A stretch of DNA of 64,000 bases, from the NCBI GenBank assembly GCA_963765955.1, contig CAVXYA010000002.1, forward strand, positions 186,001 to 250,000. The letters run 5' to 3'. Below the pieces are notes generated by a model. That model was given only the letters and a program-made list of their open reading frames with translations. It ran no database searches and was not told where the DNA came from. Origin of the DNA: JAXDMK01 sp963765955. GTDB taxonomy: Bacteria; Actinomycetota; Acidimicrobiia; Acidimicrobiales; AC-14. Shown piece after piece: positions 43,504 through 53,582 of the stretch (position 1 is the first letter of the stretch; every line of letters begins with the position of its first letter). The translations under genes and the position numbers were made by a program.

Positions 43504-45028
43504 CGGTGGCCACCTGTCTGGAAGCCCGCATGCGGCGGGCGGCGGGAACGGCCGCCAGGAGAGCGGCCGCCTTGTTGTGGCACTCGTCGTCCTCGGCGCC
43601 GGGGTCGCTGTCGGCGACGATGCCGGCGCCCGCCTGCACCGACGCTCGTCCATCGGCGCCGACGAACATGGTGCGGATGCTGATGGCGGTGTCGAGGTTG
43701 CCCGAGAAGTCGAGGTAGCCGACGACCCCTGCGTAGGGGCCGCGCTTGGTCGGTTCGAGGGCGTCGATGATCTCCATGGCCCGCACCTTGGGCGCGCCCG
43801 AGACCGTGCCCGCGGGCAGGGTGGCCCGGAGCACGTCGATCGGCCCTCGTCCCGGCGCCAGCCGCCCCGACACCTGGGACGTGAGGTGCATCACGTGGCT
43901 GTAGCGCTCCAGGGTCATCAGCTCGTCCACCTTCTCGGTGCCGAAGCTGACCACCCGGCCGACGTCGTTGCGGGCCAGGTCGACCAGCATGATGTGCTCG
44001 GCCACCTCCTTGGGGTGCTCCCGCAGCTCGCCCCCGAGCCGGCGGTCCTCCTCGGGCGTGGCCCCCCGGCGGCGGGTGCCGGCGATGGGGCGGGACACCA
44101 CCACGCCGTCCCGCAGCTGCACCATGGGCTCGGGCGACGAACCGACCACCGTGATCGCGGGATGGCGCAGGAAGTACATGTAGGGGCTGGGGTTGACCTG
44201 GCGCAGCACCCGGTACACGTCGAACGGGTCGGCGCCCAGGTCGAGGTCGAACCGTTGGGAGAGGACGACCTGGAAGATGTCGCCGGCCAGGATGTGCTCC
44301 TTGGCCACCTCCACCGCGTCGGTGTAGGCCCGCCGGCCCACCACCGACCGCACCTCGGGCATGGGATCGGACGGGTCGGGTGGGGAAGCCGGCGTGTAGG
44401 GCAGAGGCCGTCCGAGGTCGTCGGCCATGAGCTGTAGCCGGACCTGGGCCTCGTCGTAGAGCCGGTCGAGAGTGTCGCCCGACAGCCCGTGCGGGCCGAC
44501 CAGGACGTTCTCGATGAGCACCACCCGCTGGCGCCAGTGGTCGAAGGCGGCCACGTGGCCGATGACGGACAGGACCGCGTCGGGGTGGCCGAGGTCGTCG
44601 GGCGGAGGGGACGGGAGCCGCTCGACCTCCCGGACCACGTCGTAGCCCAGGTAGCCGACGACGCCGCCGTGGAGGGGTGGCAGGTCGGGCAGCACCGGCG
44701 AGCGGTAGGCGCCGAGCAGGCCCTCCACCGCGGCCAGCACGCCCCGGTCGAGGGGGACCCCGGCGGGCACGGCCCCGTCGGCCTCGATCCGCCCGTCGCG
44801 GGCCACAAGCGTCAGGGACGGGTCGCGCCCGACGAAGGAGAACCGTCCCCATGACTCGCCGTTTTCCACCGACTCGAGCAGGAAGCTGGGGGCGGCGTCG
44901 GGGCCGTCGCCGGCCAGCTTGAGGTAGGCGGCCACCGGGGTCTCGAGGTCGGACACGACCTCCCGCCAGACGGGCACGACGGTGTGACCCGCGGCCAGGG
45001 CCCGGAAGTCGTCCCGGCTGAGATCCAC
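43496..45028 (-). CDS. trpE: Anthranilate synthase component I
   Basis: 510 residues. The N-terminal part has the feedback site type LLESVENGESWGRFSF. The chorismate-binding domain has ILAGDIFQVVLSQRF, NPSPYMYFL, SRPIAGTRRRGATPEED, EHIMLVDLARNDVGRV, LRATLPAGTVSGAPK and GAGIVADSDP. It makes anthranilate from chorismate with TrpG, which is not in the window. The GTG overlaps the hisI stop (TAGTG). Confidence 0.95.
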   Translation of the reverse strand: MDLSRDDFRALAAGHTVVPVWREVVSDLETPVAAYLKLAGDGPDAAPSFLLESVENGESWGRFSFVGRDPSLTLVARDGRIEADGAVPAGVPLDRGVLAAVEGLLGAYRSPVLPDLPPLHGGVVGYLGYDVVREVERLPSPPPDDLGHPDAVLSVIGHVAAFDHWRQRVVLIENVLVGPHGLSGDTLDRLYDEAQVRLQLMADDLGRPLPYTPASPPDPSDPMPEVRSVVGRRAYTDAVEVAKEHILAGDIFQVVLSQRFDLDLGADPFDVYRVLRQVNPSPYMYFLRHPAITVVGSSPEPMVQLRDGVVVSRPIAGTRRRGATPEEDRRLGGELREHPKEVAEHIMLVDLARNDVGRVVSFGTEKVDELMTLERYSHVMHLTSQVSGRLAPGRGPIDVLRATLPAGTVSGAPKVRAMEIIDALEPTKRGPYAGVVGYLDFSGNLDTAISIRTMFVGADGRASVQAGAGIVADSDPGAEDDECHNKAAALLAAVPAARRMRASRQVATGA

Positions 45029-45450
45029 TAGGGGGTCTCGGCGCCGGCGGCGTCGCCGAACCGCCGGAAGAAGCACGAGCGCGCCCCCGTGTGGCAGGCG
45101 CCCCGTCCCTCCTGCTCCACGACCAGCAGCACGGTGTCGCCGTCGCAGTCGTAGAAGGCCTCCCGCACGAACTGGCGGTCGCCCGAGGTCTCCCCCTTGC
45201 ACCAGAACTCCTGCCGCGAGCGGCTCCAGAACCACGTCCGCCCAGTCTCGAGCGTGCGGCGGAGCGACTCCTCGTTCATCCAGGCCATCATCAGGACGGC
45301 GCCGGTGGCCTGCTCCTGCACGATGGCCGGCACCAGCCCGTCGGCGTTGAAGGCGATGGCGGCCAGATCGGCGTCGGCGACCCCGATGGGAGTGGCAGTG
45401 GGAGTGGCAGTGGGAGTGCCAGTGGGTGTCGAAGGGGCCACGGATCCCAT
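45028..45450 (-). CDS. hisI: Phosphoribosyl-AMP cyclohydrolase
   Basis: 140 residues. LMMAWMNEESLRRTLETGR, TWFWSRSRQEFWCKGETSGD, the acidic CDGDTVLL metal site and CHTGARSCF Zn ligands are diagnostic. It opens the purine ring in histidine synthesis. The N-terminal 20 residues are a T-P-T-A repeat encoded by GCCACTCCCACT units, ahead of the conserved domain. Confidence 0.94.
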   Translation of the reverse strand: MGSVAPSTPTGTPTATPTATPIGVADADLAAIAFNADGLVPAIVQEQATGAVLMMAWMNEESLRRTLETGRTWFWSRSRQEFWCKGETSGDRQFVREAFYDCDGDTVLLVVEQEGRGACHTGARSCFFRRFGDAAGAETP

Positions 45451-45529
45451 CGTACCGGCGGACCCACCTGCACCAGATCTCCTTGTGGCGCGCGGGACTC
45501 CCCCACATCCCATCCGTATCCTTCGGTAG

Positions 45530-46206
<677 letters not shown>

Positions 46207-46210
<4 letters not shown>

Positions 46211-47221
46211 GGGGCGACCTGCGGCCGCTCGACCCGCTGAAGTCCATCAAGATGAAGCTGGGGGCGGTGATCGTGGCCGCGGTGGCGGTGACGGTCCTCG
46301 TCGTCGTCGGTCGGCCGGGGGGCGGGGATGTCGGCCGTGGCCAGCGCCCTGCTGGCGGGGGCCCTCGCCCTCGGCCTGGTCCAGACCCTCGCCCGGGGGA
46401 TGACGTCGCCCCTGCGGGAGATGGCCGACGCGGCCGCGGCCATGGCCCGCGGCGACTACGGGCGGCGGGTGACGGCCACGTCCCGGGACGAGGTGGGCGA
46501 GCTGGCCCGGGCCTTCAACGCCATGGCCGTGCAGCTGGCCGAGGTCGACCGGGTGCGCCGCGACCTGGTGGCCAACGTGTCCCACGAGCTGCGGACGCCG
46601 ATCACCGCCCTGCGGGCCAACCTCGAGAACCTGGTCGACGGGGTCGAGCAGCCCGACGCCGAGACGCTGCGGACGATGCTCCGCCAGACTGAGCGTCTGG
46701 GCGCGCTGGTGGCCCAGCTCCTCGACCTGTCCCGCCTGGAGTCCGGGGCGGTGCCCCTGCAACGCCAGACGTTCGCCGTCGAGCCGGTGCTGGAGGATGC
46801 GGCCAGCGAGTCCCGCCTGCACGCGCCGGGTGTGGAGGTGTCGGTGCTGGTCGACTCCCCTGCGCCGGTGGCCGACGGCGACCCCGCCCGCGTCCACCAG
46901 GTCGTGGCCAACCTGCTCGACAACGCCGTGCGCTACTCGCCTCCCGGCGGCACCGTCGAGCTGCGGGCCCGCCGGGGCAAGGGCACGGTCACCATCGAGG
47001 TCCGCGACCACGGCCCGGGAATCAGCGAGGAGGACTCCACCCGGGTCTTCGAACGCTTCTACCGGGCCGACCCGTCCCGGTCGTCGGGCCACGGCGGGGC
47101 CGGTCTCGGACTGGCCATCGCCCGGTGGATCGTCGACCTCCACGGGGGAGAGATCCGGGCCGAGCGGGCCCTGCCCACCGGCTGCCGGATGGTGGTCGTC
47201 CTCCCCGCCGGCCGCACCTGA
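46207..47221 (+). CDS. Sensor histidine kinase, frame broken near the N-terminus
   Basis: About 337 residues after rejoining. The first frame gives LKSIKMKLGAVIVAAVAVTV (helix 1); the second, from about 46328, gives VASALLAGALALGLVQTLAR (helix 2), a HAMP domain, the H-box LVANVSHELRTPITALRANL, the N-box VVANLLDNAVRYSPPGG and GLGLAIARWIVDLHGG. With hardly any loop between helices, it may sense within the membrane. One extra base in the G-run 46317-46322 explains the break. Confidence 0.87.
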
Positions 47222-47285
47222 CACCGGGCGCAACCCGGCCCCCACGCATGCCAAGGCAGAATCTGACGATCCGGGAGGAACGCCG

Positions 47286-48749
47286 ATGAACGACGTGCTC
47301 GATGCCACCGCCTGGCACGAGGGACTGGCCGTGCGCCGGGCCGCCGACGGGACCGCCCTCGCCGTCACCGCGGTGGCGGCGGTGATGACCGACGTCGCCG
47401 TCCGGTCGGAGCCCGACGGGCTGGCCGGCGTCCTGCTGGTGATCCTCGTAGCCGGAGGGCTCCTCCTGAGCGGCCGGGTGGCCAATCCCCAGGCCCGGGC
47501 GCTGGCCGCCTCGTCCGTCGTCTTCGGCGTCTTCCTGGCCTTGCGCACCAGCCCGTGGCTGCTCCCCTTCGACATCCTGGTCATCGCCGGCCTTCTGCTG
47601 CTGGCCGCCTCCTTCGCCTCGGGCGGCAGCGTCCTCGACCTCACCCTCCCGTCCGCCCTGGCCCGGGCGGTTCACGCCGTGGCCCACGGCCTGGCCGCCC
47701 CCGGGTTCCTCGTGGCGCCGGGACGGCAGCGGCTCAGCTCCCGGCGGGCGGTGGCCACCATACGGGGGCTGGCCCTGGCCGTACCCCTGCTGATCGTCCT
47801 GGGCGCCCTCCTGGCCTCGGCCGATGCCGTGTTCGCCGGCTTCTTCAACGGCTGGGACGCGCTGACGCCCATCGAGCACGCCGTCCTCCTGGTGATCGGC
47901 GCCTGGGGGATGGCCGGGCTGCTGCGGCTGGCGTCGGCCGGGCCGGCACCGGAACCGGGCGACCTCGGCCTCCGGCTGGGGCGGACCGAGGCCACGATCG
48001 TGCTCGGCTCCCTGGTGGCCCTCTTCGCCGCCTTCGCCGTGGCCCAGGTGGTCGCCGCCTCCGAGGGTGGGCGCCACGTCATCGAGACGGCCGGCCTCAC
48101 CTACGCCGAGTACGCCCGCACCGGGTTCTTCCAGCTCCTGGCCGTGGCCAGCATCACCTTCATCGTCCTGCTCGGCCTGCGGGCCGTCACCGAGGTGGCC
48201 ACGCCCGGCGACCGCCGACGGTTCCAGGTGCTGGCCGGCGCCGCGGTGGTGCTGACGCTGGTGATCGTGGGGGTGGCCCTGTCCCGCCTGGGCCTGTACG
48301 AGGACGCCTTCGGGCTCACCATGCTCCGGCTCTACAGCAAGGTGTTCGCCGTCTGGATCGGGGTCGCGTTCGTGCTCCTGGCCGTCGCCCTGGCCGGCGT
48401 GGGGAAGGGGCGGGCGTGGCTGCCGTCGGCGGCGGTGGCCACCGGCCTGGTCGCCCTGCTGGCCCTCAACGTGGTCAACCCGGAGGCGGTGGTCGTCCGC
48501 CACAACGTCGACTTCGCCGAGCGCAGCGGCCGCTTCGACCCCGTCTACCTCACCGACCTGTCCGACGACGCGGTCCCCGCCCTGGTGGACGCCCTTCCCC
48601 GGGTCGACCCGGCGGCCCGTCAGGTGATGCTGGCCCGGGTGTGCGAGATGGGTTCGGCCGGGCAGGCCCCCCGGTCGTGGTGGTCGTACAACGCGTCCCG
48701 GGACGCGGCCGACGACGCCCGCCGGAAGGTGTGCGTCCCCGGGAGATAG
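47286..48749 (+). CDS. DUF4173/DUF4153-type multi-pass membrane protein
   Basis: 487 residues with about eleven hydrophobic segments. TYAEYARTGFFQLLAVASIT and LGLYEDAFGLTMLRLYSKVF are characteristic of the DUF4153/DUF4173 family, which has no established function and often neighbours two-component systems. The C-terminal 90 residues are soluble (VVRHNVDFAERSGRFDPVYL). GGGAGG lies seven bases before the ATG. It follows the kinase by 64 bases. Confidence 0.85.
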   Translation: MNDVLDATAWHEGLAVRRAADGTALAVTAVAAVMTDVAVRSEPDGLAGVLLVILVAGGLLLSGRVANPQARALAASSVVFGVFLALRTSPWLLPFDILVIAGLLLLAASFASGGSVLDLTLPSALARAVHAVAHGLAAPGFLVAPGRQRLSSRRAVATIRGLALAVPLLIVLGALLASADAVFAGFFNGWDALTPIEHAVLLVIGAWGMAGLLRLASAGPAPEPGDLGLRLGRTEATIVLGSLVALFAAFAVAQVVAASEGGRHVIETAGLTYAEYARTGFFQLLAVASITFIVLLGLRAVTEVATPGDRRRFQVLAGAAVVLTLVIVGVALSRLGLYEDAFGLTMLRLYSKVFAVWIGVAFVLLAVALAGVGKGRAWLPSAAVATGLVALLALNVVNPEAVVVRHNVDFAERSGRFDPVYLTDLSDDAVPALVDALPRVDPAARQVMLARVCEMGSAGQAPRSWWSYNASRDAADDARRKVCVPGR

Positions 48750-48792
48750 TCCGGGGATGCCACCGAGCGGGCCGGCGGGCCGGCGCGCCGGC

Positions 48793-49176
48793 CTACGGAG
48801 CGAGGGCGGTGAACTGCCCGGGCATGCTGATCGTTATCAGTCCGCCGTAGGCGCACATACAGGTCGAGGTGTTGGTGAGCGCGGGCCGGCCCTGCACCAT
48901 CACCGTCGGCGAGCCCGGCACCCACGGCGCGGGGATGACCGGCGTACAGGGCATCGGGGTGAGCACCCCCAGCGCGGCCGCGGTGGCAGTGGCGACGGCG
49001 GGGTTGGCCAGGCTCGTGCACAGGGTGAACGGGCCGATGTTGAGGAACGGGACGTTGTCCATGATCGTCGCCACCGGCGCGCCGGCGAGGGTGCCGGATG
49101 GGAGCACGTTGAGCACACCCGGCGCCGCGCCGAAGGTGCAGAGGGTCATCGCACCGCTCGTCACCAGCAAAGCCAC
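48793..49176 (-). CDS. PAAR-like (DUF4280) spike-tip protein
   Basis: 127 residues rich in Pro, Thr, Ala and Cys: TSGAMTLCTFGAAPGVLNVL, NIGPFTLCTSLANP, PWVPGSPTVMVQGRPAL, MCAYGGLITI. This is the DUF4280 PAAR-like pattern, a conical tip that sits on the VgrG-like spike of contractile injection systems. Starts at GTG 49176, opposite in strand to the LuxR gene, with a 190-base shared upstream region. Confidence 0.8.
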   Translation of the reverse strand: MALLVTSGAMTLCTFGAAPGVLNVLPSGTLAGAPVATIMDNVPFLNIGPFTLCTSLANPAVATATAAALGVLTPMPCTPVIPAPWVPGSPTVMVQGRPALTNTSTCMCAYGGLITISMPGQFTALAP

Positions 49177-49368
49177 CGCTCGACGCTACCCAGGCGGCCT
49201 GTTCACCGGTGGAGCGTCCTTCGGCCGGGGCGTCCTGCACGATCGGGCAGCTTTGCGCGCATCGGGGCGCGACGAGGTGCCTGAAGTTCTGTCCGTTCGC
49301 CGCTTCCCCAGGTTGTGAACAGTCTGCTTGCCTGGGGGGCCGCCGGGGGGTTAGGGGGGAGGCAACAA

Positions 49369-49989
49369 ATGCAGGCTCGGCTGGTGGTCCGGGTGTGGGT
49401 GGACGACCGGCACCCGATCTTCCGGCGAGGGCTCGTGTCCTGCCTCAACGCCGAGGGGTACGCGGTGGCGGGCGAGAGTGCGATGCTGCGACCCGCCCCC
49501 GACCTCACCGCGGTCGACGTCCTGGTCTTCGAGGCCGAACGGGGTGGCCTCTCGAGGGTGCTGGCCGCCACCCGGGACGTGGCCGTGCGCCTCGTCGGGC
49601 TGGTGGCGTCCCCCGAGGACCCCACCGCCTTCGAGCTCATCGACCGGGGCGTGGGCGCGGTGCTGTTCCGCAACGAGCTCGGCCCCCAGGCGCTGGCGGC
49701 CGCCATCGGCTCGGTGGTGAACGGCAACCAGGCCCTGCCCGCCGAGCTGATGCCCCGCCTGCTCGACCGGGCCGCCCGCAGCGGAGCCGGGGGCCCGCAC
49801 CCGCTCACCGCCCGGGAGCTGGAGGTGCTGCGGTCGCTCTCCCGGGGGGACGACACCCGCCAGATCGCCGACGCCATGGGCTACTCGGTGCGGACGGTGA
49901 AGAACATCGTCCACGACCTGCTGATGAAGACGAACTGTCGCAACCGAGCCCACGCGGTGGCCCTGGCCACCCGCCAAGGCCTCATCTGA
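49369..49989 (+). CDS. LuxR-family regulator with a pseudo-receiver domain
   Basis: 206 residues. The receiver-like half (VRVWVDDRHPIFRRGLVSCL) has VDVLVFEAERGG where a receiver normally has the phosphoacceptor Asp, so a Glu replaces it. The C-terminal half is a LuxR helix-turn-helix (LTARELEVLRSLSRGDDTRQ, then SVRTVKNIVHDLLMKT). GGGGGGAGG precedes ATG 49369 by about six bases. It is the first gene of the plus-strand eCIS unit and overlaps DUF4255 by one base (TGATG), so it probably controls the injection locus. Confidence 0.87.
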   Translation: MQARLVVRVWVDDRHPIFRRGLVSCLNAEGYAVAGESAMLRPAPDLTAVDVLVFEAERGGLSRVLAATRDVAVRLVGLVASPEDPTAFELIDRGVGAVLFRNELGPQALAAAIGSVVNGNQALPAELMPRLLDRAARSGAGGPHPLTARELEVLRSLSRGDDTRQIADAMGYSVRTVKNIVHDLLMKTNCRNRAHAVALATRQGLI

Positions 49990-50774
49990 TGCTGCACCTG
50001 CTCGACGACAGCCTCGACGCCTTCCTGCGGGCCACCGGCCCGCTCCCGCCCTCCGACGTCGACGTGTCGTTCGACCCCCCCGACGCCGACTGGTCGGCCG
50101 GGCTGGCCAAGCCCGCCGTCAACCTCTACCTGTGGCGGCTCCGGCGCAGCGTCAACGAGGCCAGCGCGGGGACGGAGCTCGTGGAGCAGGACGGCGTCCG
50201 CTTCCGGCGGGGGCCCCGGCCCCGGGTGGAGCTGGGCTACCTCATCACCACGTGGGCGTCCGAGGCCCGCAACGCCCACCAGCTCCTGGGCCGGGTCCTG
50301 CTCGCGTTCCTCGGGACGAACGAGATCCCGCCCCAGTTCCTGCAGGGGGCGCTGGCCGACGTCTACCCGCCGCCGAGCCTCAGCTTGAGCAAGTCGGACG
50401 ACGACCCGCCGTCCGAGTTCTGGACCGCCCTCGGGGGCCGGTTCCAGCCCGGCGTCGAGCTCACCGTGACCGCCACCATCGACCCGGCGGTACTGGTCGA
50501 GGCGGCGCCGGCGCCCTCGGTGGTGGAGACCGTCGTGTCGGATCGCAGGGATCCGGCCCGGTCGTCCCGGCGGAGACGGGTGGCGGGCCGGGTCGAGGCC
50601 GACGTCCCCCCGGGCACCCTCGTCCGGACGCGACGGGGCGCCGCCCTGGTCGGCGTCGACGGTGGGTTCCTCGTCGCGGCCGAGCCGGGAGACGATCTGG
50701 TCGTCGACGCCGTCCCCGCCCGGCGGGCGGTGGTGCCTCCGTCGGGGCCGGTGAATCCGACCACGACCTCGTAA
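49989..50774 (+). CDS. DUF4255 protein (eCIS tube/sheath cap type)
   Basis: 261 residues. MLHLLDDSLDAFLRATGPL, LAKPAVNLYLWRLRRSV and VELGYLITTWASEARNAHQL fit the DUF4255 (Pvc16-like) domain, which caps the tube-sheath of contractile injection systems. The last 100 residues are an Arg/Pro/Val-rich extension. Coupled to the upstream regulator by TGATG. Confidence 0.83.
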   Translation: MLHLLDDSLDAFLRATGPLPPSDVDVSFDPPDADWSAGLAKPAVNLYLWRLRRSVNEASAGTELVEQDGVRFRRGPRPRVELGYLITTWASEARNAHQLLGRVLLAFLGTNEIPPQFLQGALADVYPPPSLSLSKSDDDPPSEFWTALGGRFQPGVELTVTATIDPAVLVEAAPAPSVVETVVSDRRDPARSSRRRRVAGRVEADVPPGTLVRTRRGAALVGVDGGFLVAAEPGDDLVVDAVPARRAVVPPSGPVNPTTTS

Positions 50775-50785
50775 GGTCCCCAGCC

Positions 50786-53093
50786 GTGCGCCTCGAGGTC
50801 GGACCGGCCGAGGTCGACGCCAGCGTCGACGAGCCCATCGTCCTCCAGGTCGAGGTCTACAACTCCCGCCCGGTGATCGACGGCTTCCGGGCCACCCTCC
50901 TCGGCCTCGGCGACCAGCCCTTCACCAGCGAGCCGCCGGAGCTGTCCCTCTTCCCCGAGTCCAGCGGCGTGATGCTGCTGACCTTCACGCTCCCCCACAG
51001 CTTCCCGGCCGGCTCCCGCGTCATCGGGGTGAAGGTGGCGTCGGTCGTGCACCCCGAGGAATCGGCGGCGCGCGAGGTCCGGCTGCACATGGCGCCGATC
51101 GAGGCCGCGACCATGGCCGCGGAACCGCTGGCGTTGACCGCGGGCAAGCGGGGCGACTTCTCGGTGGCGGTGGCGAACGAGGGGAACGTGCCCCTGGAGG
51201 CCCGGCTGCGGGCGTCGGACTCGGTCGGCAAGCTGGCGTTCCGGTTCTCACCGGCCGTCCTCGCCCTCAACCCGGGCGAGAAGGGTGTCTCGCGGGTCGT
51301 CGCCGCCGGCCGCCGACCCTTCTTCGGGTCGCCCCTCGCCCACCAGCTCACCTTCACCGCCGACGGACCCCCGCAGCCCCTCCAGGCGGCGACCACCTTC
51401 ATGCAGAAGCCGGTCGTGCCCCGGGGCGTGCTCACCCTCCTCTCCATCCTCGCCGCCCTGGCCCTCTGGGGGGCGGTCCTGTTCATCGGGGCCAACAAGG
51501 TGGGCGACGAGGTGAAGGAGGCCAACGCCGCCAACCAGGAGCCGGCGGGGGGCGCCTTCGGTGGGCTGCCCGGCGGCGGAGGGGTCCTGGCGTCGGTCGC
51601 GGGCAAGATCACCGCCGAGCCGGACGCGATGGGCGCGACCGTCAGCCTGGTACCGGTGCCCACCGAGGGAGGGGGCGCCCCGGGCGAGATCCCGGAACCG
51701 GTCGTCACCCCCGCCTCCGGGGAGTACAAGATCGACAAGGTGGCCGCCCCCGGCGTCTACCAGGTCGTGTTCTCCAAGGTCGGCCTGGGGAGCCAGAGCC
51801 GCCTGCTCGAGGTCAAGCTCGGCGACCAGCTCACGGGGATCGACGCGGCCCTGGTGGGCGGCAGCGGGTCGGTAAGCGGCACCGTGTCCGACGCCAGCGG
51901 GCCGGTCGGTGCGGCGTCGGTGACGGCCGACAACGGCACCGACACCATCACCACCGTCACCGCGCCCACCGGCCCCGTGGGCACCTTCGTCCTCGGAGGG
52001 CTGCCGGCGCCGGCGACCTATGCCATAAGCGTGGCCAAGGAGGGCTTCGGGACGGAGACGATGATCATCGAGGTGGCCCCCGACCAGAAGGTCACCGGGT
52101 TCGACGTCACCCTCACCAAGGGGAGCCGGCTCCATCTCCGGCACCGTGTTCAGCAAGGCGGGCCTGCCCGTGCCCGAGGTGCTGGTCACGGTGCGGGCGG
52201 GGACGGGGGCCGTCCCCACGTCGCTGGCGCCGGTAACGGACTTGCCCCCCACCGTCCAGGCCTCCGACTTCGGGCCCGAGGTGCTAGGCGCGGCGGTCAC
52301 CCTCGCCGACGGGCCGATCGGCTTCTTCTCGATCGGCGGGCTGTCGACGCCAGGCACCTTCACGGTGACCTTCCAGAAGGAGGGCTACCTGACCGCCACC
52401 GCCATCGCCGCCCTGGCCGAGAACGGCAACGAGACCGCCCTCAGCCCACTGCTCCAGCCGGTGACGGGCGTGGTGCGGGGGGTCGTGGCCCAGGAGATCC
52501 TCCGGGTCCCGCCGTGCCCGCCGCTGGCCTGCCGCCTCCCAGAGGCGCAGGTGACGGTGACCGACCGCAACGGCTCCGAGGTGCGGACCACCACCACCGC
52601 CTCCAACCCGGCCGACCGGCTGGGCGCCTACGAGATCGCGGGGCTCCCGGCCGGCACCTACACCATCACCTTCTCCAAGACCGGGTACCTGCCCCAGACG
52701 TTCTCGGTGACCCTCGTCGACACCGAGCCCGAACGCGTCCTCGACGTCACCCTCCGGGGGGTGATGGTGGCGCTGTCGGGGACGTCACCGAACTGCAGCG
52801 GCGTCGAGGTCCTGCTCCGCGACGGCCGTCCCCTCAACCCGCCGGTGGTGGCCGCGGTCAGGCCCGACGGCACCTACCGCATCCCTCGGGTGTACACCCC
52901 GGGCGAGTACCAGGTGGTGTTCCGGGTGGGGGGCACCGTGCTCGGCGCCTCCGTCTTCGCCCTCGACGCGGGCGAGGTGGGCCTCGAGGTCGACGGCTTC
53001 TGCCCCCCGCCGACCACCCTCGGCCTCCTGGACTCCATCCTCGGGACGACGACCACGACCACGGTGACCGACACGACCGCCGGCCCCGGGTGA
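50786..53093 (+). CDS. Membrane-anchored protein with carboxypeptidase-regulatory-like repeats, frame broken
   Basis: About 768 residues after rejoining. Residues 1-200 are beta-rich (VRLEVGPAEVDASVDEPIVL) like an immunoglobulin-type domain; one helix (GVLTLLSILAALALWGAVLF) spans the membrane near 212-235. Then come about four carboxypeptidase-regulatory-like beta-sandwiches (SVSGTVSDASGPVGAASV; SISGTVFSKAGLPVPEVL; VRGVVAQEILRVPP) and a Thr tail. One extra base at 52126-52127 (AGCCGGCTCC) separates the frames. In this eCIS locus it could anchor the particle or bind a surface; that is inference. Confidence 0.72.
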
Positions 53094-53117
53094 TGTCGGG
53101 CTGCGCGCCCGGATCGC

Positions 53118-53579
53118 TCAGTTCCGGCTGAGCAACACCAGCGACGCGGTCAACTCGATCGTCACCAGGAGGACGACCAGGACCGCGATCACCCGCCAGT
53201 CCGACCACGGCGATCGGCGAGGGGCTTCGGGCGGCGGCGGTGGGGGACGCTCGGGCCGGGATGGGGGTGGGGGCGGCGCGGGGGCCACTGGCGCGGGGTG
53301 CATGTCGGCGCCGCACCGCTGGCAGAACACGGCCGTGACCCGGTTGGGCTCCTGGCAGACGGGGCAGCGCTCGAAGGACGAGAGCTCCCGCCCCCCGGTG
53401 CCGGGTCGGCGGCGGACGACCGCCATGGCCGGAGGGTCGTCGTCGGCCACGCTCGCCGGGCCCCGGGCCCAGAACAGGGGGTAGTCGCAGCCCGGCGTGG
53501 GACAGAACTCGCCCGCCGTGCGCGACAGCGTCTGGAGCTCAACCACCGCTCCGCAGCTCGGGCAGTCGACCCGGGGCAC
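53118..53579 (-). CDS. Zinc-ribbon protein with C-terminal membrane anchor
   Basis: 153 residues. DCPSCGAVVELQ with FCPTPGCDYPLF, and FERCPVCQEPNR with VFCQRCGADMH, form two four-Cys zinc ribbons. A Pro-rich linker (PAPPPPPSRPERPPPPPPEA) leads to one hydrophobic helix (VIAVLVVLLVTIELTASLVL) at the C-terminus. It ends 25 bases from the converging repeat protein and lies 3 bases after... upstream tail gene coordinates on the same strand, so it is part of the baseplate operon. Function unknown. Confidence 0.75.
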   Translation of the reverse strand: MPRVDCPSCGAVVELQTLSRTAGEFCPTPGCDYPLFWARGPASVADDDPPAMAVVRRRPGTGGRELSSFERCPVCQEPNRVTAVFCQRCGADMHPAPVAPAPPPPPSRPERPPPPPPEAPRRSPWSDWRVIAVLVVLLVTIELTASLVLLSRN

Positions 53580-53582
53580 GGG

